Assembly: GCF_900094595.1 (NCBI RefSeq)
Contig: NZ_FMAD01000001.1
Location: forward strand, 62,001-126,000
Reading direction: 5' to 3'
DNA length: 64,000 nucleotides
Origin: Cupriavidus alkaliphilus
GTDB lineage: Bacteria > Pseudomonadota > Gammaproteobacteria > Burkholderiales > Burkholderiaceae
Below the pieces are notes generated by a model. It had not been told where the DNA came from and did not search any database. It saw nothing but the letters and a program-made list of their open reading frames with translations. Below, piece by piece: positions 10,043 to 20,853 of this stretch; the stretch's first letter is position 1; every line of letters begins with the position of its first letter. Position numbers and translations under genes: made by a program.

Positions 10043-11437
10043 TCAGCGGTTGAAGAGGCCCTTCATGCCGCCCTTCATCGCGCCCATCTGGCGCATCATC
10101 TTCATCATGCCGCCGCCCTTGAGCTTCTTCATCATGGATTGCATCTGGTCGAACTGGTTGAGCAGGCGGTTGACTTCCTGCACCGGCACGCCGGCGCCCG
10201 CGGCGATGCGGCGCTTGCGGCTGGCCTTGATCAGGTCCGGCTTGGCGCGCTCGGCCGGCGTCATGCTGTTGATGATGCCCTCCATGCGCGCCACCTGCTT
10301 CTCGGCCTGGTCCATGTTGGCGCCCTGCGCCTGCTGGGCGAACTGCGCCGGCAGCTTGTCGACCAGGCTGCCCAGGCCGCCCATCTTCTTCATCTGGCCG
10401 ATCTGGGCCTTGAAGTCCTCAAGGTCGAAGTCGCCGGTCTTCTTGATCTTCTTGGCCAGCTTCTCGGCCGCTTCCATGTCGACGCCGCGCTGGGCTTCCT
10501 CGACCAGCGCCAGGATGTCGCCCATGCCCAGGATGCGCTGGGCCATGCGGTCCGGGTAGAAGGGCTCCAGGCCGTCCAGCTTTTCGCCGACGCCGACGAA
10601 CTTGATCGGGCGGCCGGTGATATGGCGCACCGACAGCGCCGCGCCGCCGCGCGCATCGCCGTCCAGCTTGGTCAGCACCACGCCGGTCAGCGGCAGGGTG
10701 TCATTGAAGGCCTTGGCGGTGTTGACGGCGTCCTGGCCCAGCATGGCGTCGACCACGAACAGGGTTTCGGCGGGCTTGAGCTCGGCGTGCAGCGCGGCGA
10801 TTTCCTGCATCATCGCCTCGTCGATACCCAGCCGGCCGGCGGTGTCGACGATCAGCACGTCGTGGTAATGCTTGCGCGCCCAGTCCACCGCGGCGCGGGC
10901 GATGTCCACCGGTTTCTGGTCCGGCTGCGACGGGAAGAATTCCGCGCCGACCTGCTCGGACACGGTCTTGAGCTGGGCAATGGCGGCGGGGCGGTAGACG
11001 TCGCACGAGACCGTCAGCACCTTCTTCTTTTTGTTTTCCTTGAGCCACTTGGCCAGCTTGCCGGCGGTGGTGGTCTTGCCCGCGCCCTGCAGGCCGGCCA
11101 TCAGGATGATGGCCGGCGGCTGCACCGCCAGGTTCAGCTCGGATTCCTTGTTGTTGCCGCTGGCGGCGTCGGCGCCGCCGATCACCGCGGTCAGCTCGCG
11201 CTGGACCACGCCGACCAGGGCCTGGCCCGGCGTGAGGCTGCTGACCACCTCTTCGCCCATGGCCTTTTCCTTGACGCGGGCGACGAATTCGCGCACGACC
11301 GGCAGCGCCACGTCGGCTTCGAGCATGGCAAGGCGCACTTCGCGCAGCATCTCGGCGGTGTTGGCCTCGGTCAGGCGCGCCTCGCCGCGCATGGTCTTGA
11401 CCACACGCGCCAGGCGTTGAGTGAGATTGTCCAGCAT
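10043..11437 (-). CDS. ffh: Signal recognition particle GTPase Ffh
   Basis: The protein part of the signal recognition particle, which targets nascent membrane proteins with 4.5S RNA and FtsY. The 464 residues comprise an N domain, a G domain (GLQGAGKTTTAGKLA, DTAGRLGIDE, TKLDGDARGG) and a methionine-rich M domain that ends GGGMMKMMRQMGAMKGGMKG. I chose the ATG at 11437 (MLDNLTQRLARVVKTMRGEA, the family N-terminus); the open frame runs 37 codons further without support. It is divergent from the CcsA-like gene. Confidence 0.97.
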   Translation of the reverse strand: MLDNLTQRLARVVKTMRGEARLTEANTAEMLREVRLAMLEADVALPVVREFVARVKEKAMGEEVVSSLTPGQALVGVVQRELTAVIGGADAASGNNKESELNLAVQPPAIILMAGLQGAGKTTTAGKLAKWLKENKKKKVLTVSCDVYRPAAIAQLKTVSEQVGAEFFPSQPDQKPVDIARAAVDWARKHYHDVLIVDTAGRLGIDEAMMQEIAALHAELKPAETLFVVDAMLGQDAVNTAKAFNDTLPLTGVVLTKLDGDARGGAALSVRHITGRPIKFVGVGEKLDGLEPFYPDRMAQRILGMGDILALVEEAQRGVDMEAAEKLAKKIKKTGDFDLEDFKAQIGQMKKMGGLGSLVDKLPAQFAQQAQGANMDQAEKQVARMEGIINSMTPAERAKPDLIKASRKRRIAAGAGVPVQEVNRLLNQFDQMQSMMKKLKGGGMMKMMRQMGAMKGGMKGLFNR

Positions 11438-11578
11438 GGCAGGAATCGGGGGAGAAGTCGGAGCAGGGCTCGGGGCTGAAATCGGAGGCAGTCCGGCACA
11501 CGGGGCGGGCCTGGAACACCGGCCACACCGGTTCAAGCGGGCCGCCACCGGCCGTGGGCACTAAGGTAAACTGCGTAA

Positions 11579-12526
11579 ATGGTCATTGTACTGTATGCCC
11601 TGACGGCACTTCTCTATTGCGGCCTGGCCTGGCACGGCTGGGCCACGCGCCATCCGCGCGTGGCGGCGGCCGCCGGCCCGGCCGGCCCGGGCAGCGCTTC
11701 GGCCGCGGCCGTGCTGGTGGCGGGCGGCGGGCCCATTCCCCCGTCCGGCGGCGCGCACGGCGAAGGGCGGCCGGCCTGGTGGCACGTGCTGATGCTGGCG
11801 GCGCTGGCCAGCCACGGCATGCTGCTGCACGAAACCATCTTCCCGGCCGAGCGCATGATGTTCGGCTTTGCCTTCGCCCTGTCGGCCATGCTGTGGCTGG
11901 GCGTGGGTATCTACTGGATCGAGAGCTTCTTCTTCTCGCTGGCGGGGCTGGGCCTGATCGTGATCCCGGTGGCCCTGGTGGCCAGCCTGATGCCGCTGGC
12001 GTTTCCCGGCTCGCAGATCCTGGGCTACGCGGCGCGGCCGCTGTTCAAGCTGCATTTCATCATCGCCAACGTGGCCTACGGGCTGTTCACGCTGGCCGCG
12101 TTCCACGCCTTTTTGATGCTGCTGGCCGAGCGGCGCCTGCACGGGTTCCGGCATGCGCCGGCACGGATGACGCAACAGCAGCCCAGCCAGTGGCTGGGGC
12201 GCTGGCTGGATCTGCTGCCGCCGTTGCTGACGCTGGAGAAGCTGCTGTTCCGGCTGATCGGCGCCGGCTTCGTGCTGCTGACGCTGACCATCGGCTCGGG
12301 GCTGCTGTTCTCCGAAGAGTTGTTCGGGCGCGCCTTCCGGCTGGATCACAAGACGGTGTTCGCGCTGATCTCGTGGGCCATGTTCGGCGGCATCCTGGCC
12401 GGGCGCATCTTCCGCGGCTGGCGCGGCAAGGTGGCGCTGCGCTGGGTCATCGCCTCGTTCGGCATCCTGCTGCTGGCCTATGTCGGCAGCCGTTTCGTGA
12501 TTGAAGTCGTCCTGCACCGGCTCTGA
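11579..12526 (+). CDS. CcsA/HemX-like cytochrome c assembly membrane protein
   Basis: Multi-spanning inner-membrane protein of 315 residues with about eight hydrophobic segments. It matches the CcsA/YpjD-type proteins found beside ffh in many proteobacteria, including the conserved region LHFIIANVAYGLFTLAAFHAFLM. Relatives take part in haem delivery for cytochrome c maturation; a direct role here is inferred only. A Gly/Ala/Pro-rich insert of about 40 residues (near 28-65) sits between the first two membrane segments. The next gene starts seven bases after the stop. Confidence 0.85.
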   Translation: MVIVLYALTALLYCGLAWHGWATRHPRVAAAAGPAGPGSASAAAVLVAGGGPIPPSGGAHGEGRPAWWHVLMLAALASHGMLLHETIFPAERMMFGFAFALSAMLWLGVGIYWIESFFFSLAGLGLIVIPVALVASLMPLAFPGSQILGYAARPLFKLHFIIANVAYGLFTLAAFHAFLMLLAERRLHGFRHAPARMTQQQPSQWLGRWLDLLPPLLTLEKLLFRLIGAGFVLLTLTIGSGLLFSEELFGRAFRLDHKTVFALISWAMFGGILAGRIFRGWRGKVALRWVIASFGILLLAYVGSRFVIEVVLHRL

Positions 12527-12532
12527 TTTTCC

Positions 12533-12844
12533 ATGGCACGTATCCTGATCCTGCTGGCCGTGGTGCTGGGCGTCTTCTGGTGGCTGCGCGCCCGCGCCGA
12601 GGCCCGCCTGGCCGAGCATCGCGCCCGCCAGGCCCGTGAGGCCAGCGAACACGCGGCCGCCGGCACGCCCGACGTCGCCGCCGAGCGCATGGTCCAGTGC
12701 GCCCAGTGCGGCGTGCACCTGCCGCAGGGCGACGCCATTGCCTGGCGCGGCCTGCACTACTGCCGGCGCAGCCACCTGCCTGACGAAAGCCGCACCGATG
12801 GCAGCAACGGCAGCGGCGACGGCAGCAGCGGCCCGCGCCCATGA
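12533..12844 (+). CDS. PP0621-family small protein with paired cysteines
   Basis: Protein of 103 residues: an N-terminal hydrophobic anchor (residues 3-18), a charged Arg/Ala-rich linker, then a small domain with CAQCGVHLP and a later cysteine (HYCRRSHLP), which could form a metal site, and a Gly/Ser-rich tail. It resembles the PP0621-type proteins encoded just upstream of pilS in betaproteobacteria. Its function is not known. Its stop overlaps the pilS start by four bases, which supports coexpression with the two-component system. Confidence 0.8.
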   Translation: MARILILLAVVLGVFWWLRARAEARLAEHRARQAREASEHAAAGTPDVAAERMVQCAQCGVHLPQGDAIAWRGLHYCRRSHLPDESRTDGSNGSGDGSSGPRP

Positions 12845-14991
12845 CCCAGCCGGCGCCGTCGGCCTGGCAGCGGCTGAACGCCTGGCGCGGCCTGGCGCAG
12901 CTATGGCACCAGCCCGAGCCGCCTGACTTCCACTGGCGCCTGCTGCGCTATTTCTGCTGGACCCGCGTCGCCGTCGGCCTGCTGCTGGTCGGCTTTGCGC
13001 TGATGCGGCGCGGCGAACCCGCCACCGGCGCCGCTTCCCCCCTCACTGCCGCGATCCCCGCCTTGCCCTTTGGCCTGGAAGCCATGGGCGGCATCGAACA
13101 TGCGGCGGCCATGGCCGTCGCCGTCCCTTACCTTGGCATTGCCCTGGCGATGCTGGCCGGCACGCTGTGGCGCCGGCATTTTCATCTGCGCGTGCGGGTG
13201 CAGGTGCTGGCCGACCTGGCGCTGCTGGCGCTGGTCTTCAGCGTGCTGGGCCGGGGTGGGCATGCCGAGGGCCTGGCCATGATCTTCCTGCTGCCGGCGC
13301 TGGAGGCCGGTGCGCTGACCAGCCTGCTGTTCGCGCTGTTTGCCGCGGCGATCTCGGCGCTGGTGGTGATGAGCGGGCCGTTCATGCACACCATACTGCT
13401 GCGCCAGGCCGATGCCGGGCTGCTGGGCTCGGGCCTGTTCGGCCTGGTGTTCATGATCGCCGCGCTGCTGATGTATATGCTGGCCAACCGCCAGCTCGCG
13501 CAGGAGCGCCTGGCGCTGGCGCGCGAGCAGGAGCTGCGCCTGCAGCAGCTGGTCAACCGGCTGATGGTCAACGACATGCAGGACGGCGTGATGCTGGTGC
13601 GCGCCAACGGCGCGGTGGTGGCCGCCAATCCCGCCGCGGTGGTGCTGCTGGGCGTGCAGCCGCATGAGCGCATCTACTCGCGCAAGCTCGGCGGCGGGCC
13701 CGGTGGCGAAGCCGGGCAGGGCGGCGGCGATTCCGTATTGTTCGACCTGCGCCGCATCCCGCGCCTGCAGCCGCTGATGGAAATGCTGCGCGACTGGCTG
13801 CGCAGCAAGGACGACGTGCCGCGCATCCTGCAACTGCTGCCGATGGCCTCCGGCGCCGCGCTGGCCGACGGCACCATGCAGCACACCCGGCTGCGGCTGC
13901 GCTTCGTGCTGCCGGGCCTGGCCGGGCTGCGCTCGACCATGGCGCATGGCCGCACCGTGCCCGCCGCGCTCGACACCGCCGCGTGGAATGAACTGTCGCC
14001 CGAAGCTGCCGGCCGCCTGCGCCTGGCCATCGCCCAGAACGAGGCCATGGCCTGGTCGCAGGAGGACGAGGCGCTGCTGCGCAGCGAGATGCGCGACACC
14101 GTGCTGGTCCATATCGAAAGCTGGGAACGCATCGCCGAGCAGGTGCAACAGGAAAAGCTGGCCGCCATGGGCCGGCTGGTGGCCAGCATCGCGCACCAGA
14201 TCCGCAACCCGCTGGCGGCGATCAGCCAGGCCAGCGAGCTGCTGGGCGATTCCGGCCGGCACGATCCGGCCGCGCATGACCCGGCCGCGCATGATCCGGG
14301 CGGGGCCGATGTCGATATCGATGCCCGCCTGCTGCGCATCATCCACGACAACGTGCGCCGGCTGGACCAGGTGGTGTCGGACGTGCTGCAGATGTCGCGC
14401 CGCCCGCGCACCGGCCGCAGCACCGTGCACCTGGCGCAGGCGCTGCCCGAGATCGTCGAGCGCTGGCGCGCCGAAATGCGCCAGCGCCGCCCGCGCGCCG
14501 GCGAGACCCGCCCGGCGGGCCGCGCCGACATCAACGCCAATGCCATCCGCCTGACCGTCGACGTGGCCCAGCCGGTGGTGTTCGACGCCGCGCAGCTGCA
14601 GCAGGTGCTGGGCAACCTGCTCGACAACGCCTGGCGCTATTGCAGCCGGCTGCCCGGCTCGATCCGGTTGCTGGCGCACGCGCTGGACCAGCACCATGCC
14701 GAGCTGATCGTCTGGAACGACGGCGCCGAGGTGGCGCGCGAACACCAGCGCAGCCTGTTCGAGCCGTTCTTCACCAGCAACGCCCAGGGCACCGGGCTGG
14801 GCCTGTTCATGGCGCGCGAACTTTGCGGCGCCAATGACGCCCAGGTGCGCTACGGCGCCATCTCGCTGCCGGCGCTGATCGAGCGCACCGGCGTGCTGGC
14901 CCCCACCGCGCGCGATACACTGCCGGCCAAGGCCTTCGTGCTGACGCTGCGCATCGAGAGCGCCGAAGCCGCCGCGGCGGCCGCCGTCTGA
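12841..14991 (+). CDS. pilS: Sensor histidine kinase PilS
   Basis: Membrane sensor of the PilS/PilR system that controls type IV pilin transcription. The 716 residues contain about six N-terminal membrane segments (40-215), a PAS-like region, then the H box SIAHQIRNPLAAIS (His452) and the ATPase motifs NLLDNAWRYC and GTGLGLF. A short in-frame tandem repeat (HDPAA, HDPAA, HDPGG) follows the H box between the dimerisation helices and is not expected in the family. pilR follows 23 bases later. No pilin gene is in the window, so the target lies elsewhere. Confidence 0.93.
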   Translation: MTQPAPSAWQRLNAWRGLAQLWHQPEPPDFHWRLLRYFCWTRVAVGLLLVGFALMRRGEPATGAASPLTAAIPALPFGLEAMGGIEHAAAMAVAVPYLGIALAMLAGTLWRRHFHLRVRVQVLADLALLALVFSVLGRGGHAEGLAMIFLLPALEAGALTSLLFALFAAAISALVVMSGPFMHTILLRQADAGLLGSGLFGLVFMIAALLMYMLANRQLAQERLALAREQELRLQQLVNRLMVNDMQDGVMLVRANGAVVAANPAAVVLLGVQPHERIYSRKLGGGPGGEAGQGGGDSVLFDLRRIPRLQPLMEMLRDWLRSKDDVPRILQLLPMASGAALADGTMQHTRLRLRFVLPGLAGLRSTMAHGRTVPAALDTAAWNELSPEAAGRLRLAIAQNEAMAWSQEDEALLRSEMRDTVLVHIESWERIAEQVQQEKLAAMGRLVASIAHQIRNPLAAISQASELLGDSGRHDPAAHDPAAHDPGGADVDIDARLLRIIHDNVRRLDQVVSDVLQMSRRPRTGRSTVHLAQALPEIVERWRAEMRQRRPRAGETRPAGRADINANAIRLTVDVAQPVVFDAAQLQQVLGNLLDNAWRYCSRLPGSIRLLAHALDQHHAELIVWNDGAEVAREHQRSLFEPFFTSNAQGTGLGLFMARELCGANDAQVRYGAISLPALIERTGVLAPTARDTLPAKAFVLTLRIESAEAAAAAAV

Positions 14992-15014
14992 CCCGTCCTC
15001 ATTCCGCCATCACA

Positions 15015-16642
<1,628 letters not shown>

Positions 16643-16646
<4 letters not shown>

Positions 16647-17263
16647 CCGCGCCCGCGTCTTCGTCCTATCTGCCCGGTGCCGACGGCTGGGTTCCGGCCG
16701 CGCGCCGCGTGCCGTCGCCCAATTTCGATGCGCGCCCGGACGGCATGCCGGTGGACCTGGTGGTGCTGCACAACATCAGCCTGCCGCCCGGCCAGTTCGG
16801 CAGCGGCGACATCGAGGCGTTCTTCCAGAACCGGCTCGATCCGAACAAGCATCCCTTCTTTGCCACCATCCATCAGGTCCAGGTGTCCGCGCACTTCCTG
16901 GTCACGCGCACGGGCGAACTGGTGCAGTTCGTGCCGTGCACGCAGCGGGCCTGGCATGCGGGGCAGTCAGACTTCTTCGGCCGCGCGCGCTGCAATGATT
17001 TTTCGATCGGCATCGAGATCGAAGGCTGCGACGACCTGCCGTTCACCCTGGCCCAGTACGACACCGTGGCGGCGCTGGTGCCCGCGCTGATGGCCGCCTA
17101 CCCGGTGCGTGCGATTGCCGGCCACAGCGACATCGCCCCGGGCCGCAAGACCGATCCGGGCCCGCATTTCGACTGGGCGCGGTTTGCCAGGCAGGCCGGC
17201 GTGGCGCCGGGCATGCTGCCCTACCAGTGCCCCGGCGCTGGCGGGCACGTGACGGATTCCTAA
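16643..17263 (+). CDS. ampD: 1,6-anhydro-N-acetylmuramyl-L-alanine amidase
   Basis: Cytoplasmic zinc amidase of cell-wall recycling that removes the peptide from anhydro-muropeptides; in many bacteria its loss raises AmpC expression. The 206 residues form one amidase_2 domain. The zinc-site histidines are visible in LVVLHNISLP (His34 region), RAWHAGQSDF and the late GPHFDWARF; the motif AGHSDIAPGRKTDPG is typical of AmpD. It has no signal peptide, as expected for AmpD. It overlaps the pilR stop by four bases, and a 495-base gap to nrdA follows. Confidence 0.95.
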
Positions 17264-17469
17264 CGTCATTCCCCGCCCTTGTGCGCGGCATACCGGCGCA
17301 CATGCCCCACGTCGGTGTGGGGCTATCGCAACCTCGCAACAATCAAAAAAATTTTTGTGAAATGTGCAGTTGCGAACGGTCTGGCCGAAACCCTTGCGAG
17401 TACTAGGCTTGCGGGCATGTGGCGCTGCCGCACAGCCGCCGTCGCCGTCCAAATAACGGTTGTCAAGAC

Positions 17470-17497
17470 TGGTCATTCGGATTCGTTTCACTATACT
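17470..17497 (+). promoter_or_regulatory. Candidate nrdA promoter
   Basis: A -35-like TGGTCA (17470-17475), a 16-base spacer and a -10-like TATACT (17492-17497). The -10 element lies inside the first NrdR box, the geometry expected for NrdR repression. The assignment rests on hexamer match and position only. Confidence 0.45.
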
Positions 17498-17534
17498 TAG
17501 CCCAGTTTTCCGCTTCACACACTATATCTAGTAG
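17488..17534 (+). promoter_or_regulatory. Pair of NrdR boxes upstream of nrdA
   Basis: Two 16-base sites resemble the NrdR consensus acaCwAtATaTwGtgt: tcaCTATACTTAGccc at 17488-17503 and acaCTATATCTAGtag at 17519-17534. Their centres are exactly 31 bases apart, the three-helical-turn spacing known for NrdR operators. NrdR is the ATP/dATP-sensing repressor of ribonucleotide reductase genes, and nrdA begins about 225 bases downstream. Confidence 0.8.
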
Positions 17535-17623
17535 TCAAACCGGGGAGCCGGCCCCAAGAGCGAGGCAGCAGCCGCGAAATTCGCGTATCGACTGCAAACC
17601 TCCCCGCAAGGCCAGCGAATCAC

Positions 17624-17722
17624 AAGAGTCCCTGGCGAAATGTTCACGTAAAGGCAGTCTGTCCGCACCCGCTTGCGAGCCGGGAGGGACGTTCTTTTCG
17701 CCGCATTTCGCCAGGGACTCTT
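17624..17722 (+). promoter_or_regulatory. Long inverted repeat in the nrdA leader
   Basis: AAGAGTCCCTGGCGAAATG (17624-17642) pairs perfectly with CATTTCGCCAGGGACTCTT (17704-17722), 19 bp around a 61-base loop. T residues follow at once, and the nrdA Shine-Dalgarno site is about 25 bases further on. It could be a terminator-attenuator or a long leader hairpin; a small mobile element is the alternative. Nothing else was identified in the 495 bases between ampD and nrdA apart from this and the NrdR boxes. Confidence 0.7.
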
Positions 17723-17758
17723 TTGTCTCTTATTTCCAGGGTAAAAACAGGAGTTCTC

Positions 17759-20698
17759 ATGCAAACGGCCCAGAACGAAATCACCACGGGTGGCGCCGCC
17801 GCCGGCGTTGCCAGCCAGGCCTCGACCACGCAGCAGACCCCCAACGCCGCGACCACGAATTACCCGGATCACAAGATCATTCGTCGCAACGGTGCCGTGG
17901 TGGCGTTCGAGCCGTCCAAGATCGCCGTCGCCATGACCAAGGCCTTCCTCGCCGTCAACGGCGGGCAGGGCGCCGCCAGCGCGCGCGTGCGCGAGATCGT
18001 CGAGCAGCTGACCAACAACGTGGTGCGCGCGCTGGTGCGCAGCCGCCCCAGCGGTGGCGCCATCCATATCGAAGACGTGCAGGACCAGGTTGAGCTGTCG
18101 CTGATGCGCTCGGGCGAGCATGAAGTGGCCCGCGCCTACGTGCTGTACCGCGAGAAGCGCAAGGCCGAGCGCGCCAGCGCCAGCGCCGAAGCCGTTGCCC
18201 GCGTGCAGGAAGGCGGCATCAGCATCAACGTGACCGACGCCGGCGTGACCAAGCCGCTGGACATCGTCGCGCTGCACGCCCTGATCGACAACGCCTGCTC
18301 CGGCCTGGGCGATGCGGTCAGCGCCGAGCCGATCCTGAAGGAAACGCTGAAGAACCTGTACGAAGGCGTGCCGATGACGCAGGTGTACGACTCCGCCATC
18401 CTGGCCGCGCGTACCCTGATCGAAAAGGACCCGGACTACAGCCAGGTCACCGCCCGTATCCTGCTGCACACCATCCGCAAGGAAATCCTGGGCACCGAAG
18501 TGACCCAGGCCGAGATGGCCACGCGCTACGCCGAGTACTTCCCCAAGTTCATCGCGCGCGGCATCGCCGCCGAGCTGCTGGACGAAAAGCTGGCCACCTT
18601 CGACCTGGCCCGCCTGGGCGCCGCGCTGGACGCCGGCCGCGACTTCCAGTTCAACTACCTCGGCCTGCAGACCCTGTACGACCGCTACTTCCTGCATATC
18701 GATGAAACCCGCATCGAAATGCCGCAGGCCTTCTTCATGCGCGTGGCCATGGGCCTGGCGCTGAACGAGAAGGACCGCGAAGCGCGCGCCATCGAGTTCT
18801 ACCAGCTGCTGTCGTCGTTCGACTTCATGTCGTCCACGCCGACCCTGTTCAACTCGGGCACCCAGCGCTCGCAGCTGTCGTCGTGCTACCTGACCACCGT
18901 CTCGGACGACCTGGAAGGCATTTACGAAGCGCTCAAGGAAAACGCGCTGCTGTCCAAGTTCGCCGGCGGCCTGGGCAATGACTGGACCAACGTGCGCGCG
19001 CTCGGCTCGCACATCAAGGGCACCAACGGCAAGAGCCAGGGCGTGGTCCCGTTCCTGAAGGTGGTGAACGACACCGCCGTGGCCGTGAACCAGGGCGGCA
19101 AGCGCAAGGGCGCCGTCTGCGCCTACCTGGAAACGTGGCACCTGGACATCGAAGAATTCCTGGAGCTGCGCAAGAACACCGGCGACGACCGCCGCCGCAC
19201 CCACGACATGAACACGGCCAACTGGATTCCGGACCTGTTCATGAAGCGCGTGATGGAAAACGCCGAATGGACGCTGTTCTCGCCGTCCACCTGCCCGGAC
19301 CTGCACGACAAGGTCGGCAAGGAATTCGAGAAGGCCTACCTGGGCTACGAAGCCAAGGCCGCCAGCGGCGAGCTGAAGCTGTTCAAGAAGGTCCCGGCCA
19401 TGCAGCTCTGGCGCAAGATGCTGGGCATGCTGTTCGAAACCGGCCACCCGTGGATCACCTTCAAGGATCCGTGCAACATCCGCAGCCCGCAGCAGCACGT
19501 CGGCGTCGTTCACAGCTCCAACCTGTGCACGGAAATCACGCTGAACACCAACGACAGCGAAATCGCCGTCTGCAACCTGGGTTCGGTCAACCTGGTCGCC
19601 CACCTGGCCAAGCAGGCCGACGGTTCGTACGCGCTCGACCACGCCAAGCTGCAGAAGACCATCCGCACCGCCATGCGGATGCTGGATAACGTCATCGACA
19701 TCAACTACTACGCTGTCGAGAAGGCCCGCAATTCCAACATGCGCCACCGTCCGGTCGGCATGGGCATCATGGGCTTCCAGGACTGCCTGCACGTGCTGCG
19801 CACGCCGTACGCCAGCGACGCCGCGGTGAAGTTCGCCGACACCTCGATGGAAGCCGTGTGCTACTACGCCTACCAGGCCTCCACCGAGCTGGCCGAAGAG
19901 CGTGGCCGCTACGAGACCTACACCGGCTCGCTGTGGGACCGCGGCATCCTGCCGCAGGACTCGCTCAAGCTGCTGGCCGAAGAGCGCGGCGGCTACCTGG
20001 AAGTGGACCTGTCCAGCACCATGGACTGGGACAGCCTGCGCGCCCGCATCAAGCAGCACGGCATGCGCAACTCGAACTGCATCGCGATCGCGCCGACCGC
20101 CACGATCTCGAACATCATCGGCGTGTCCGCTTGCATCGAGCCGACCTTCCAGAACCTGTACGTCAAGTCCAACCTGTCGGGCGAGTTCACCGTGGTCAAT
20201 GACTACCTGGTGCGCGACCTGAAGGAACGCGGCCTGTGGGACGAAGTGATGGTCGCCGACCTGAAGTACTTCGACGGCTCGCTGTCGCGCATCGACCGCA
20301 TTCCGCAAGACCTGCGCGACATCTACGCCACCGCGTTCGAAGTCGAGCCGACCTGGCTGGTCGAAGCCGCCAGCCGCCGCCAGAAGTGGATCGACCAGGC
20401 CCAGTCCCTGAACATCTACATGGCCGGCGCCTCGGGCAAGAAGCTGGACGACACCTACAAGCTGGCCTGGCTGCGCGGCCTGAAGACCACCTACTACCTG
20501 CGCACCATGGCTGCCACCCACGTGGAGAAGTCCACCGTGTCGCGTGGTTCGCTGAATGCGGTGTCGTCGGGCAGCGATAGCGGCTCGGCGCTGGACGCGG
20601 CAGCCGCATCGGCCCCGGCCATGCCGGAAGCCGAAGGCGCCGTCTGCACGATGCGCCCGGGCGACCCCGGCTTCGAAGAGTGCGAAGCCTGCCAGTAA
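17759..20698 (+). CDS. nrdA: Ribonucleoside-diphosphate reductase class Ia, alpha subunit
   Basis: Large catalytic subunit that reduces ribonucleoside diphosphates to deoxyribonucleotides, working with NrdB. The 979 residues hold an N-terminal ATP-cone (IIRRNGAVVAFEPSKIAVAM, near 38-57) for allosteric activity control, the substrate-site cysteines (QLSSCYLTTVSDD and the radical-region NLCTEITLNTNDSEIAVCN), and the C-terminal redox pair CEAC three residues before the end. I chose the ATG at 17759, eight bases after an AGGAG site; an in-frame ATG at 17723 would place the start inside the leader hairpin region. Codon choice is strongly biased, as in highly expressed genes. Confidence 0.97.
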   Translation: MQTAQNEITTGGAAAGVASQASTTQQTPNAATTNYPDHKIIRRNGAVVAFEPSKIAVAMTKAFLAVNGGQGAASARVREIVEQLTNNVVRALVRSRPSGGAIHIEDVQDQVELSLMRSGEHEVARAYVLYREKRKAERASASAEAVARVQEGGISINVTDAGVTKPLDIVALHALIDNACSGLGDAVSAEPILKETLKNLYEGVPMTQVYDSAILAARTLIEKDPDYSQVTARILLHTIRKEILGTEVTQAEMATRYAEYFPKFIARGIAAELLDEKLATFDLARLGAALDAGRDFQFNYLGLQTLYDRYFLHIDETRIEMPQAFFMRVAMGLALNEKDREARAIEFYQLLSSFDFMSSTPTLFNSGTQRSQLSSCYLTTVSDDLEGIYEALKENALLSKFAGGLGNDWTNVRALGSHIKGTNGKSQGVVPFLKVVNDTAVAVNQGGKRKGAVCAYLETWHLDIEEFLELRKNTGDDRRRTHDMNTANWIPDLFMKRVMENAEWTLFSPSTCPDLHDKVGKEFEKAYLGYEAKAASGELKLFKKVPAMQLWRKMLGMLFETGHPWITFKDPCNIRSPQQHVGVVHSSNLCTEITLNTNDSEIAVCNLGSVNLVAHLAKQADGSYALDHAKLQKTIRTAMRMLDNVIDINYYAVEKARNSNMRHRPVGMGIMGFQDCLHVLRTPYASDAAVKFADTSMEAVCYYAYQASTELAEERGRYETYTGSLWDRGILPQDSLKLLAEERGGYLEVDLSSTMDWDSLRARIKQHGMRNSNCIAIAPTATISNIIGVSACIEPTFQNLYVKSNLSGEFTVVNDYLVRDLKERGLWDEVMVADLKYFDGSLSRIDRIPQDLRDIYATAFEVEPTWLVEAASRRQKWIDQAQSLNIYMAGASGKKLDDTYKLAWLRGLKTTYYLRTMAATHVEKSTVSRGSLNAVSSGSDSGSALDAAAASAPAMPEAEGAVCTMRPGDPGFEECEACQ

Positions 20699-20731
20699 GG
20701 CAAAAAAGACTAGAGAGCAAAAAACCACCCC

Positions 20732-20776
20732 CTGTTTGCTCCCCTCTCCCGCTTGCGGGAGAGGGGCGGGGGTGAG
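20732..20776. repeat. Intergenic palindromic repeat, copy 2
   Basis: Stem CCCCTCTCCCGC (20741-20752) pairs with GCGGGAGAGGGG (20755-20766), followed by cgggggtgagggc. Flank and stem match the copy at 9379-9415. It lies between nrdA and nrdB, where it could separate the expression of the two subunits or protect the nrdA mRNA end. Confidence 0.75.
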
Positions 20777-20853
20777 GGCCGGCGCATCAACGAAGTAAAG
20801 CGTCAAACCTGACCAACCACCGCGCCCCCCAACCGATCCACGGAGAACCAATC

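Noticed and set aside
12901..14745. 614-codon minus-strand frame opposite pilS
   Set aside because: Low-complexity His/Gln/Arg-rich translation typical of the opposite strand of a high-GC gene.
17528..20851. 1107-codon minus-strand frame opposite nrdA
   Set aside because: The longest open frame in the window, but nrdA has full family support and this translation is Val/Gln/His-rich noise.
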